Shown: one piece after another, positions 33,901-44,004 of the stretch | Layout: every line of letters starts with the position of its first letter | Position numbering within the stretch: the stretch's first letter is position 1 | NCBI GenBank assembly: GCA_014529385.2 | Contig: CM043945.1 | Span: forward strand, 140,782,241 to 140,846,240 | Source: Adiantum capillus-veneris | Lineage: Eukaryota; Streptophyta; Polypodiopsida; Polypodiales; Pteridaceae | Direction of reading: 5' to 3' | DNA length: 64,000 bases | Notes under the pieces: generated by a model | Told to the model about the DNA's origin: nothing | What the model saw: the letters and a program-made list of their open reading frames with translations, nothing else | The model's database searches: none | Position numbers and translations under genes: made by a program

Positions 33901-34175
33901 TGATGGCAATGTACTCAAGACTAATGTACCTGCCTTCACATTGCTTGCAGACATTTGAAGAGGCCGAGGCCTTCGTCACAGGTTTTTTCAAGATCGAATC
34001 AAGAATCTTTCATCCTATGGTGAAGGACCTCAACGCACGGTACGTAGCATACCAGCACACATTAAGTGAAAATCCTTTTAGACATCATCAAGAAGGCTTG
34101 GAGGATGTACTCTGTATGCGAAGATTTTCAGCGACCCTTGCTTCCTTGGAGCCCCATCAACAACCAAATCTCTGA
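30964..34175 (+). pseudogene. Third ORF (env position) with a long coiled-coil region, frameshifted
   Basis: It begins MPRQKQARQWTITPY, continues through a TGA at 31162-31164, and gives an alpha-helical domain (HLEQFFRLQPWGIDFMRAHEL, MIYGEMELPMRLIFQHF, YTEPILHIAVVMALATSQN) to about 31790. Next comes a charged, heptad-like segment (QQRIEERRTKLQADRKARV, EKQRLEKERQERIENAARI; 31925-32400), a Pro/Ser-rich hinge (32450-32520), more coiled coil (32600-33120), and a C-terminal domain in one frame from about 33270 to 34175 (LNYRVLTSQNSPTL, HPWNLFLEGYRGICWNL, RLMYLPSHCLQTFEEAEAFV). Stops at 33264 and 33462 and several frameshifts break it; the original would be roughly 1,000 aa. The first domain recalls plant-transposon accessory proteins, but I do not recognise the family. 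No signal peptide or membrane span is evident, so it is not a typical envelope protein. Confidence 0.6.
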
Positions 34176-34200
34176 ACATGCACGAGGACGTGCAAGGATA

Positions 34201-34213
34201 AGGAAGGGGGGAG
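34201..34213 (+). other. Polypurine tract of the composite element
   Basis: AGGAAGGGGGGAG lies directly before the TGTTTGGCGG start of the 3' LTR. Confidence 0.85.
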
Positions 34214-34494
34214 TGTTTGGCGGATGAAGCTGGGTTTCCAGAGAAGGAATCTACATTTTTTCAAAAATCTTGACCTTTCGTAAAAGAGCTTCTCTAAGCC
34301 GAGAACTTGTAAAAGAACTTATGATTATTTTTCTGGGAGCAATTGTATATTAGAGAGCCAGTTAGAAGTTTAGGAGCTTTTGGCTGGACAAGCCATTTAT
34401 AAAGACCTAAACTATAAAGGTCAATTTTGTAAGTTTGAACATAATCTTCTTTTATCACAAACTGAGAAGACAACGTACGTTTGAGAGCTTCTTC
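34214..34494 (+). repeat. 3' LTR (LTR2) of the composite element, first part
   Basis: It matches LTR1 from 16241 up to the GAGAGCTTCTTC position and is then interrupted by the CACTA element. The last three bases, TTC, are the CACTA target copy. Confidence 0.9.
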
Positions 34495-34712
34495 CACTAC
34501 AAGAGGTTGTGTGCTCTTGTGACGCTGTTAGCGACGGAAATACACTGGGTTTTTATAACTCCCGGCGTCGCTAAAACCGTCGCTACGAGAGCGTCGCTAT
34601 ATGCGTCGCTATATAGCGACGCATATAGCGACGTTTACACATAAGACTATAGCGACGCTCATAGCGACGCTACAGAGCCATAAATAGCGACGCTTATAGC
34701 GATGCCCGAGAG
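34495..34712. repeat. Left CACTA terminus and subterminal repeat array
   Basis: After the 12 bp terminal repeat, copies of the motif GCGTCGCTATA and its complement TATAGCGACGC occur about ten times up to 34710, in both orientations. A perfect local palindrome lies around GCTATATAGC (near 34609-34618). In En/Spm, comparable subterminal repeats bind TNPA; that role is inferred here. A 9 bp stem hairpin follows at 34725-34753 (GGTGGCAGG then CCTGCCACC). Confidence 0.85.
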
Positions 34713-34753
34713 AATTTTTTTTTTGGTGGCAGGACATTGAATGCCCTGCCACC

Positions 34754-35071
34754 CATCAACCATATTGTACTTGATTCACTTTGTAAAAAAAGTGCAAAGA
34801 TAGATAATAGACCCAAAATAGTCACCCACAAGACGCATTGTTTGCAAAATTAACAATTGTACACATCATAAGCAAAATGAATTGATTGGCAAATGTAATA
34901 ATGACAATTGTACAACATCATAGGCATAAAGAATTGATTGGCAAAAGGAACTGCGGTGACAAATGTAATAATATACATGGTTGAAAGAGACATATAAAAT
35001 CCGTCTCATGATACATAAGCTATGAGAAACCCTAAACTAATGCTATCTAGCTATGGCTAAACTGACGTCGT
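34754..35071. other. Non-coding CACTA interior, left
   Basis: AT-rich sequence with a direct repeat built on AATTGATTGGCAAA (34879 and 34931 areas) and CAATTGTACA(A/C)ATCATA. It would be the 3' untranslated region of the minus-strand transcripts. No gene is seen. Confidence 0.5.
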
Positions 35072-36385
35072 CTAGTCAGACGTCTCATCGCGTCCAAGCG
35101 GCGTATCTGTCGGATTCTGCAAAAAAAGACAATAAGACAGCTTTCAGTAAGTATAAACATATAACGACATTTATAAAACAATACAAAAAATAAAAAAAAG
35201 TAAAACCTAATACTAACCATGCCGCCGCGAGAACTGAGAATGTCCATCAGGGCGTTTAAGCCCTTCCCGCCTGCGTACTCGCGCTCGTACGGTGTGGGAT
35301 CACGTCCTGTCATCGACCACTGTCAAAACATACAAAGATTTCATTATGTTAGAACTAAAAAACTCATAAACCCTAAACTATCGAACATGCATAAAGAGCA
35401 ATGTGAAAACACTTACAAAATCGGCCTCAAATGATGCCCATCCACCGCTCCCCAAGTGGTGCGAGCTCCCTGCCTCTACTCGCGCTCTAGCTGCATCCTT
35501 TTGTTGCTTCCACTTGTCGGGATTCTCGCGCGTTGCTTTCTTCGCATTCTTCCAATCTTCTTTGGCCAGCCAATCTGGCCTGTTCCACCCATTCTTGATT
35601 GCTTTTTGCACTTCGGAACGCTTGTGTTTGCAGTATTCGCGCATTTGAATCTTCATCAGGTCTTCATTGAAGCGCTGATCCCGTGTTGGAACGGGAAACT
35701 CATCATGAAGTATGCTGATGACTCTGTTTTTTAAATCACTTGGTACTTCACTCCATTTGTTTAGTATGTAGTGTCTAAACAGCTGAGAGCAAAGACCACG
35801 CATGCGCGAGATCACCTTCTTGCCGTCATCATCCATGATGATGCCGCCGCTGATGTCGACGGAGTAAGGCAAGCCCTCTGGCCGGTGACAGGTGAACGTG
35901 GGTGTCCCGGCAGGGGTCTCTAGCGGCGTGTCGATGGGGGTACGGACGTCAGGTGTCTCCACCGGCGTCTGGGCCCTGAAGCGAGGAGTGTCGAGTGGGG
36001 TGGCTCCTGGCAGAGTAGGTAGAGGTGTGTAGCTTCTAGGAACAGTCAGCCGTGCAAAACCTGGCGTAGATGGCGATGCTGTGGCTGGTGTGGGGGCGGG
36101 CAAAGAAGGGGAGGGTAAAGAGCCTCGTCGAACACGAGGCGGTGTGGAGGCATCGGTGGCGGAATCCCCACAACAACCGCCACCGCCACCACTAGAGCGC
36201 CGGTGTCTAGACGAGTGTGAAGCTCGTCTCGTCGACGCCGAAGCTTCGGAGCGCGCCGAATGCTCCGAAAGAGAGGGAGATGCAGATGGAGTAGGAACGC
36301 GCGATGATGCGCCAGAGCGATGATGCTCCACGTACCACTGTCTCTGCTGCGGTGACAAAGAAGAAAGAAACTCCTCATCATCCAT
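35072..36385 (-). CDS. TNPA-like CACTA protein (Transposase_24 / Ptta-En/Spm type), three exons, about 371 aa
   Basis: Exons on the minus strand are 36385-35417, 35319-35218 and 35116-35072, joined by GT-AG introns, all in phase 0, ending in TAG. The protein starts MDDEEFLSSLSPQQRQWYV. A long Ser/Pro/Thr-rich low-complexity region (residues about 25-170) includes RRSSGGGGGCCG and repeated TP(L/I)DTP units. Then comes a conserved helical domain, residues about 185-300 (ISRMRGLCSQLFRHYIL, VPSDLKNRVISILHDEF, RPDWLAKEDWKNA). The C-terminal end includes YEREYAGGKGLNALMD. Family members bind subterminal repeats and help transposition. An intron acceptor (GCAG) directly precedes the ATG, so a 5' non-coding exon is likely. 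The symbol is left empty because the match is to the family only. Confidence 0.8.
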
Positions 36386-36657
36386 ACCTGCATCAAACAC
36401 ACGAATATTTAAACTTAATATTGAATGAATAGAGTAGACAATGACGCAAAGACCATTAAATACAATGACGTAATGACTTATATAAATACAATGACGCAAT
36501 GAATCGAGTGATAGAAGAGGCAAGTCGAAAACTCAGAATTTTCAATCAAAAGATGTGAGCGCGAGTAGAAAAGAGCGTTATACACCATGGAAGGTACTTA
36601 GAGAGCCAGAGGTTTTACAACACGGAGCAAAATTGTTCAAATACAATATTTGTGGCT

Positions 36658-39600
36658 TTAAGAGATCTCTCTCTCATCCTCGCATAACTCAGCATAACTT
36701 CCTATATCTATATAGAGCTCTCCGTTTAAACACATATCCTCTGTTTCATTTTGTAGCTCCTCTGCATGCACCCCATATAGAGTAGTAGCATATTGATGCT
36801 CGTCTGGCACCACCGCAGCGGCTTCTGATTGAGCATCTTCTATGATCTCCTCCATTGATATCGTTGTGATTGGCACATGGTAGCCTTCATACGTCCTTGC
36901 ACTACGAGGGGCTACCTCTATGACGTACCACCATTTTGATGTAGACTTTGTAGGATGAAATATTACCTGCCAGAGCCACATAACTTACATGAGAGCTTTC
37001 AAGCACATAACTTGTAAAAGGGGGATGTTAACTATTTACATACTTACTTGTTCACAATGCTCGGGTAGTACGAAAGTGTCTCTTAGGTCAGTCCATTTCT
37101 TAGTAGAATCCACCTCAAGAAAACCAGACTCTCCTCTACGCACAGTAGCGTTGCGACCCTCCATGATTATCTTGAACCATTGCACGTCGAACAAGTCGAC
37201 AAAAAATCCTCTGTAATTGATCCTCAAAATCTCTTGCAGTGTGCCAAAGTAAGTGAGTTCCGCCACCACAGGATCTGCATCAGAGGAACGTCGTCGACTA
37301 GACTGTTCAAATTTTGCCATGATTCCACAATCTTGAGTAAAACGCTTTTTGTCGATTCGTTCCACCCTAAAATGTCGACCTTTACACCATGCTGCTGTGT
37401 ATGACTTATACTACAATGAACAAAGATTATGAGTGGCTATTCAAACGTTTATAAATAAAGTCACTTGCTAGTCGTACATTGCAAACTTACCTTGGTCGCG
37501 CAACCCCGAGAGTACTCCCACTCTTCTTCAGTCACTTCGTCACCGCATTGTTGTGCGCTTTTCAATTGGTTGTGCAACCATCTTAAGCTCATGAAGGTTG
37601 GTAGGCTCTCCAGAACTGCTGGATAGTGCATCGGTGGTCGTCTTCCCCGTCTCCACTCGATTCGTGCCCTTTGTCGCTCTTGCTTTGCATCCTCATATTG
37701 TGAAATCCACTTTTGCATCACTGGATTGTGAAGCATGCAAAATCGGTTGATTTTAGCCTCTAGATCTTCCGTCATCTTCTTCTCAACACCGAGATTGCAC
37801 ATGAAAATCCCAGATATGCGCTCATCATCTATGGTTCTCCATAGCGTGTCCCGGGATTTATCAAATCCGTCTAGCCACTCTCCAATGTACACTAGGGACT
37901 CTGATACCAACCAACCTTTTGCCATGCTACCCTCCGGACGTGCCTTTTGATGCACATATCCCTTAAGCGTTTTCATGAAACGCTCTAAGAAGAACATCCA
38001 TCTGGAATGAACTGTGCCAGCTATTTCCACCTCATCAACTATGTGAACAAGAAGATGCACCTGAATGGTTAGCATTGTAGTAGGAAAATGTTTCTCAAAC
38101 ATGCACACAAGCTCCGCAGCATTTAGTTTGGCGAATAGTATGGAGTCTACGTTGATCTCCTTTTGTGAGATCCATTGCACCAGCTTTGCAAGTTTGTAGA
38201 TTGTGTTACGGATGTCGAGAGACAAACGTCCCTCAATGGCAACCGGTAAAATAAACTGTAAAGTATGTGCAGCAATGATATTAAAGTCCACATTTTATGC
38301 AATGATATTAAAGTCCACTATGAACACACCTGACACATTTTATGCCAATCGTGTGACTTCAAACCGGTAAGCTTTCCTTCTTTAGTAAAACACGTTCGGA
38401 GCGAGTGCATTACGCCAGTGGGGGTCCGCAAAGATCGAATGGTCTCTTTTACTTTGCGTTCTTGGGCTCCTGTGAAAATCCATGGTGCTTTAGGGAGTTT
38501 TATCGATCCATCAGATGCTGTTTGCGACCAATATTGCTCCATACGATCCACATTTCTAAGGTCAACTCTGGCTCCCAAAGTATCTTTCTTGCCGGTCAAA
38601 TGGTCCCATAGTAGATTACCCACATTCTTGAATATGTGCATTGGATCGAGCAAGTGATTGATCATGAGTCGGGGCCAGTATGGTAACTCGTACCATAGAG
38701 ATAGTCTCTTCATCCCTGGAGGCAATCCGTCATCGCACATCTCCTTCTGGTCTAACCATGCTTGTGCAGACATCCTTGGTGGCTCTCTTCCCAAAAAGCC
38801 GTCGCGTAACACATGATTCTCTGGAAGATACGCTTGATGACCTTCGTAGATTTGCTTCTTCAGTGAGGGTGCCCTACGTGCATTCAGTCTAGGTCCACAT
38901 GTGACACATGCTCTGTATCCGCTTGTTTGAAGCCCTGCATGTATACACATGATAATAGATCAACTATGGGAAAAAACAAGATTTACAGTGTCTGAGTGAG
39001 GAGTGTCAATAGATCACCTGAGCATTCTGTTAGCCCAGGATAGTCATGCATGGTCCACATTAGAATGCCTCTGATCAAAGCATTCCGTCGTCCTGTGTGT
39101 CGGCTCATATCCACCACCTCTATGCCAATCCACAATTGTTGTAGCTCTTCCAATAGTGGACGAAGATACACATCCATATTCCCAACTTTATATCGCCTTG
39201 GCACAATCAAGCTTAGCCATAGGTGCCCCTTCTTCGTAGTCAACCACGGGGGAATGTTGTAGTTGACGATGACAACGGGCCATACACTGTAAGATGTTGA
39301 TCTTTGACCAAATGGATTTACGCCATCCATAGCCAAGCCTAAGCGCAAATTTCGAGCTTCCCTGGCAAAATCCGACCATGTTCCATCTATATGTTTCCAC
39401 GCTACGCAATCTGCAGGAATTCGTAGCACACCATCCGAAGATTTATTCTCCTCATGCCATGATGCTAGGGCGGCCATGGACTTACATTCGAAGAAATGCT
39501 TGATGCGAGGAAGCAGAGGGAAATGTCGCAAAACCTTTTGTGGAATTTTTGTCCCGTGGAGATCTACTCGATATCTTTCGGAATCACATTTCGGACACTT

Positions 39601-40386
39601 CTCCATGTCTATGTATTCCCCTCTGAAAAGAATGCAGTCATTAGGACAAGCGTGGATAGAATTGTAATCCATCCCCAAGTTTTGCAAAATCTTTCTTGCT
39701 TCATCTCGGGAATGTGGCATCACATTGTCAGCTGGTAGTATGTGCTCTTTCAGCAATCTACACAACATAAAAATATGATGCAGTCGTGTAAAAATCTATC
39801 AGATCATTATTCATTTAGAGTTCTATTAAAGTAAACTAATTGTAATAGATCACCTGAAAAGCGTTGTGACGCTAGTGTCACTCCATCCAAACTTTGCCTG
39901 CATGTTGAGAAGAACCAGGAGTGCTTTCAATCTAGACATACGTGCTCCATTATACAATGGCGTATCGGCTTCACTTTTCATATCATCATAGATAAGCCTT
40001 TCTGAATCCATGATCGTCTCGATCATTTCATCAATCTCGGGCTCAAACATTGCCTCGTTGGGAATGTGCTCTGCATGATCATCCCCCGAGCTGTCAGAGG
40101 CTACATCTTGTGGCCTCACATATGCTGCTTGACCAAAGCGCCTGCGAACATGTCTATTGGGTTGCAAGATTGCTGCTTGTTGGCCAGCGTCAGAGTCCGA
40201 CGAGTTATAATTGGCAACAACTCGATCTATAATAGATGGATCGAACTCGCCAAATTCGCGAACGTGCTGCAAAGAAACACGTCTTGTCCGTCGCACAGCA
40301 TGCTTGCATTGATTACAAGGACATAAGACCCTCGTTGAGAGATAGGTGTTTCGGTTGGACGGTTCCACATCCTCGTCGCTACTCAT
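36658..40386 (-). CDS. TNP2 transposase of the CACTA element, six exons, about 1,104 aa, intact
   Basis: Exons on the minus strand are 40386-39854, 39757-39018, 38934-38330, 38255-37491, 37410-37048 and 36966-36658. All introns are GT-AG, all junctions keep the frame, and the coding total of 3,315 bases is divisible by three with one terminal stop. Exon 1 has the zinc-binding VLCPCNQCKH of the Transpos_assoc domain. Exon 2 has HACPNDCILFRGEY and CPKCDSERY, then LGLAMDGVNPFG (the first acidic catalytic region of Transposase_21) and VYLRPLLEELQQLW. Exon 3 has LLDPMHIFKNVGNLLWDHL (second acidic region). Exon 5 matches the DUF4216 type (ELTYFGTLQEILRI). Exon 4 has a His/Trp-rich region. Intron 3 carries a 27 bp tandem duplication (38272-38325). 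Alternative splicing with the TNPA-like gene is plausible from En/Spm. Confidence 0.9.
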
Positions 40387-40448
40387 AATGAGGATAAAAA
40401 ACTTATAACCTGGACAACAAATTTAATATTCTATTGGTATTCTTCGTC

Positions 40449-40452
<4 letters not shown>

Positions 40453-40511
<59 letters not shown>
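40453..40511 (+). repeat. (CT)n microsatellite
   Basis: A continuous CT dinucleotide run just upstream of the TNP2 start (on the minus strand, a GA run in its 5' region). Confidence 0.9.
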
Positions 40512-40513
<2 letters not shown>

Positions 40514-41490
40514 CCTCACATTCTCTAGTCATGTCCAATCCCTGCACACCTCGGTCTAGAGGTGCACGGAGATCAGAACCACCGGGTTATAATCTCGTCT
40601 TTATTGGTCAATACCTATATTTGTGGGTACAAGAAATCTACACACCCACGTCTACATGATACTGCATGTAGTGGACAAAACCCCTTTGCCTCTTCTCTAG
40701 CTGTAGCACTTCACTTCATCTTAACATCTTTTCACAGTAGATCTTTTCACTGTTCGTCTAACTCTAAACCCTAAACCGTAAGTAATTCTTGCGTGGACTC
40801 GATCTAACATAAATAAGCATAAATCTAAATAAACGTAAATCTAACTAAAAATAAAGCTAAATCTAATTTAACGTAAGTCTAATGACTAGAGGTTGTCTAG
40901 ATGGTCATTGTGTCGGGGATGTATTGACTCTTGCCGCCCTGAAGATCCACCTTCTTCCCTATCTTTTGAAGACATTTCACCAGTACTTTTGGATCGACGG
41001 AGCCCACCATGAGTGAAGGCAGCAATACCCTATATTCCATTGAGGGCTTTCTTCACCCGCTTCATGCAGGCATCGTAGTCTATGGAGACCTAAATCTAAT
41101 CTAATATAACGTAAATCTAAATCTAGCTTAAATAAACGTAAATCTAGTTAAAAATAAACCTAAATCTAATTTAATGTAAGTCTACATATAACCTAATCTT
41201 TAACGTCTTTTAAGATAGTTTCCTACGACGTTATAACTCTTTTCTTCTTGTGTGTGTGCGCGTGTGTGGATGTGTGTGCCAATAAAAAGAGATAAATGGT
41301 ATAACCTTTCTATCACCCATGCCAAGTATAATAGATTGATTATGCCATTTCCCTCTTGAATAATAGGTCTTGAGTTCAACTCCTCGTCGGCTAGATCTTT
41401 AGGTCTTTTAATTTTAATTAGTTTCCTACGGCGTTAAATTAGTTTCTCTCTCTTTCTCTCTCAATGTGTTTGCGTTTTTTTGGATCGTAT

Positions 41491-41645
41491 GCATGTTTTC
41501 TCTCTCTTTTCCTCTCTCAATGTGTGCGTTTTTTGTTTATGCATGTTCTCTCTCTCTTTTCCTCTCTCAATGCGTGCGTTTTTTGTTTATGCATGCTCTC
41601 TCTCTCTTTTTCTCTCTCAATGTGTGTGTGCATTCTTTGTTTATG
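41491..41645 (+). repeat. Three tandem 50-55 bp units
   Basis: Units begin GCATGTTTTC (41491), GCATGTTCTC (41541) and GCATGCTCTC (41591), each with CTCTCTCAATG and TTTGTTTAT. They produce overlapping open frames that are not genes. Confidence 0.85.
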
Positions 41646-41675
41646 TATGTGTGTGTGCGCGTTTTTGTTTTTGTT

Positions 41676-41711
<36 letters not shown>

Positions 41712-41997
41712 AACACCATGTGTGTGTGTGTATGTGTGTGTGAGAGAGAGAGAGAGAGGGAGAGAGACAGAGGGGAAGGGAACATGAGAATGAGGAGAGG
41801 GAAGGAGAATACCTGGCTCTCCTTCCTCTCCTCGTGTGTGTGTGTGTGGAGAAGAAAAAGAGAGAGAGAGAGAAAGAGAGAGAGATAGAGAGAGAGAGAG
41901 AGTGAGGGAGAGCGTTACCTGCTCCTTGCTTGAGGGCGCCGAAAAACTCAGAACTGAGATCTGAGTTTTTGGGCGCGCTCGGTTATTTTTTTACCCC

Positions 41998-42155
41998 AGC
42001 CGGCGTCGCTATGAGCGTCGCTATAAGCGTCGCTATGAGCGTCGCAAATTTCTTTGTAAAATTGCGACGCTCATAGCGACGCTTATAGCAACGCTCATAG
42101 CGACGCCGGGAAATTTTTTTTGGAGCGTCGCTAATATGAAGAGCCTCTTGTAGTG
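41998..42155. repeat. Right CACTA terminus: long palindrome of GCGTCGCTATGA repeats
   Basis: From 41998 the sequence runs through four GCGTCGCTAT(G/A)A units, a short AAATTTCTTTGTAAAATT centre, and then the same units inverted (GCGACGCTCATA), closing near 42113 with GCCGGG. This is an almost perfect 45-50 bp stem on each side. The 12 bp terminal repeat ends at 42155. The unit is the same as at the left end. Confidence 0.88.
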
Positions 42156-42776
42156 TTCTTGCTCCAACTTGTAATCTTCGCTACTATGGCTACGGTAATC
42201 CAAATTCAGATTCATTTATTGCATTGTGTTCCTCTTACTTTGCTCTTCCATTCAAGTGTAATCATTTAAGATTCGGTGTAGGATTTCAACTACGTGTTTG
42301 AGACCTTAAATCGCTGTTTTGAGTGCTTATATGCGTATTTTATGTTGTTTAGACCCTAGGAGAGGCTTTAGGGACCCTAAATGACCCTTTAGGATCACCT
42401 GTTCACTGTTTTTGCTGACTTTGGGAACAATTGCGATCTTTGTACCTCTCCAGAATGCTGTGATAGGGATAGGATATGCTCTTGATAGTCCCTTATAGCT
42501 TCCCTTCAAGTTTCATGAGAATCCGACATGATTTGCATGGTAAACGGGCGTGATGACTGTAGCGCTGTGTAGAAGGACATAGGCAGATTACTTGGCTTTA
42601 GTGCGTATGATTTGCTTGCAGAGTTACTAGTTGCATCTCATCGAGTTCACTTCATTAGGAATGACACCCTAAAGAGTTTCCATGCCTCACCCTGGTCACT
42701 TCCCTTGTATTGATATTTTATGTTAATACATGCAGAGAGCTATTCTATGGACCTCCGTCGTGGTGACCCGCAAACA
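42156..42776 (+). repeat. 3' LTR (LTR2) of the composite element, second part
   Basis: It begins with the duplicated TTC, continues TTGCTCCAACTTG as in LTR1, and ends GACCCGCAAACA next to AAAAC. It contains a short-repeat copy at 42424-42450. Compared with LTR1 it has an insertion of about 50 bp near 42612-42670, or LTR1 has a deletion. Confidence 0.9.
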
Positions 42777-43104
42777 AAAACCATAAATTCACCAAATAGC
42801 TTGAGATGTAGAAACATATCATGCATCAAGAGAGCTCCTTTTTGATGAGCAAATGCATCATGTATTTGAACCTTTGACATAATACACAACATAATACACA
42901 TGCAGTTAGATCCAAGAAATTTGAAGCACTTTTTTATGGAATCAGTGCTTCTTTTATATCTCTTAATCGTGGATTACATGTAAATGTTATGAAGAGATCG
43001 GGCTTCCCCCTCTTACAAAACATTTCCATGGTATCTTGGTACAATTGGCACATATATCTTGGCCCTCCAGTGAAAGAAAAGGACGAGACAATTATACACC
43101 CAAT
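42777..43104 (-). pseudogene. Helitron Rep/helicase N-domain fragment (middle piece)
   Basis: The minus strand gives SSFSFTGGPRYMCQLYQDTM, then GKPDLFITFTCNPRLRDI (42934-43095). This is the hallmark of Helitron_like_N proteins, where FTGGPRYM and PDLF(I/V)TFTCNP are strongly conserved. Toward the LTR insertion it reads SLDA, stop, YVSTSQAIW, stop, IYGF, matching the later DARYVS...EA(I/A)WRI(Y/F)GF block. The segment between, where the two-His HUH motif and the YxxxY tyrosines usually stand, is missing, so this copy has an internal deletion. Confidence 0.85.
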
Positions 43105-43231
43105 AATTTGTTCTACAGTCGGACGTGTGGCTACCCTGCAAAAATTACCCAAGATAACACAATATAACGCATAGTCGAACAAATCTGCATACCTGATGAA
43201 TCCCGTAGCACAGAATCAAAGCCGCACGTGA

Positions 43232-43232
43232 G

Positions 43233-43275
<43 letters not shown>
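43232..43275 (+). repeat. (GA)n microsatellite in the left foldback arm
   Basis: A run of GA repeats. The right arm has a shorter CT counterpart at about 45199-45210, so the tract expanded in one arm. Confidence 0.9.
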
Positions 43276-43277
<2 letters not shown>

Positions 43278-44004
43278 TAAGAGAGCACGTGCATACGCAC
43301 CTCCTAGAGCGGAGTGCTACGCCATCACATCGAGAGAGAAGAGAGGAGAGGAGAGAAGAATAGCACATACACTAGGTGCAATCTCCCCCAATGCAAGAGT
43401 GACCATTTCCCTCTTGCGCATATTTCATTTATAGATTTCTTGAATGGTCAAATTGAGTACAAGGCCGGCCAGTCATAAATTGCCAAAGCTCATAAACGAG
43501 CACTTGAATAAGAAAATATACATAAAATATAATATACTTTTGCAATAGCCTAGCTCGGTCAAGCCTTTTCCACATGTCAGCTGCAATAAATAATAAAATA
43601 TATATTCCATAGCATACCTCTCCGTTGGAAAGAAACTGTCCTCAGTTGCAAAGATAAAAAATCTGCAAACAATACTTGTAAAAAATAGTGATTAAAAATT
43701 TGTGTCAAAAAATAGCATATAGTAAAAATAATGAAACTAAGCAACATTGCTTATGCTTGTCGTCATCCACATACTACCTATTCTAGTGTCCCATACCACT
43801 AAAATAAGTAGTATATGTCATATTGATGAATCAGGATATCATTGGTCACACTCATTATTTCTAATCCTATTCCAATTATCTGCCAACATATACCCATTTC
43901 AAATCCAAATCCAAATATCCTTCACTTTTTATACCCAAGTGACCAAACCATACCAGTTATAGTGGTGGCTAACAACCACTGCAGCATGATTTTGTGATCG
44001 GTGT

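Larger units (their letters stand above)
40387..41997. other. CACTA promoter-proximal non-coding region with microsatellites and tandem repeats
   Basis: This is the 5' side of the minus-strand genes. It holds a (CT)n tract (40453-40511), a direct repeat of AAATAAACGTAAATCTA-type sequence (40803-40890 and 41091-41186), and the motif TTTCCTACG(A/G)CGTTA twice (about 41219 and 41422). Three 50-55 bp tandem units start at 41491, 41541 and 41591. CT, GT and GA runs extend to 41905. Open frames here are low-complexity artefacts. No gene is seen. Confidence 0.6.
34495..42155 (-). mobile_element. CACTA (En/Spm) DNA transposon, apparently complete, 7,661 bp
   Basis: The ends are CACTACAAGAGG and CCTCTTGTAGTG, 12 bp perfect terminal inverted repeats starting CACTA. 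A 3 bp duplication TTC flanks it (34492-34494 and 42156-42158). LTR1 shows the empty site, with GCTTCTTC followed directly by TTGCTCC. Both ends carry clustered GCGTCGCTATA repeats. Two genes on the minus strand, TNP2 and a TNPA-like gene, both have intact exon frames. This is the canonical CACTA design, and coding decay is absent, unlike in the surrounding retrotransposon. Confidence 0.95.
16241..42776 (+). mobile_element. Large composite Ty3/gypsy LTR retrotransposon, carrying a CACTA insertion
   Basis: The outer LTRs (16241-17082, and 34214-34494 continued at 42159-42776) share the same U3 start TGTTTGGCGG. They are flanked by AAAAC (16236-16240 and 42777-42781). Without the CACTA element and its 3 bp duplication the length is about 18.9 kb, large for a gypsy element. 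Inside are a primer-binding site, two leader-like regions full of a short repeat, an unknown ORF, a third LTR-like segment (19541-20233), degraded gag-pol, a second retropepsin-like ORF, and a coiled-coil ORF before the final polypurine tract. No chromodomain is seen after integrase, so it is probably a non-chromovirus lineage. Confidence 0.85.

Noticed and set aside
40755-40780. Telomere-like CCCTAAA units
   Set aside because: Only one or two imperfect units; not an interstitial telomere array.
41464-41888. Overlapping open frames at 41.5-41.9 kb
   Set aside because: All derive from three tandem 50-55 bp units and CT/GT/GA runs in the CACTA interior.
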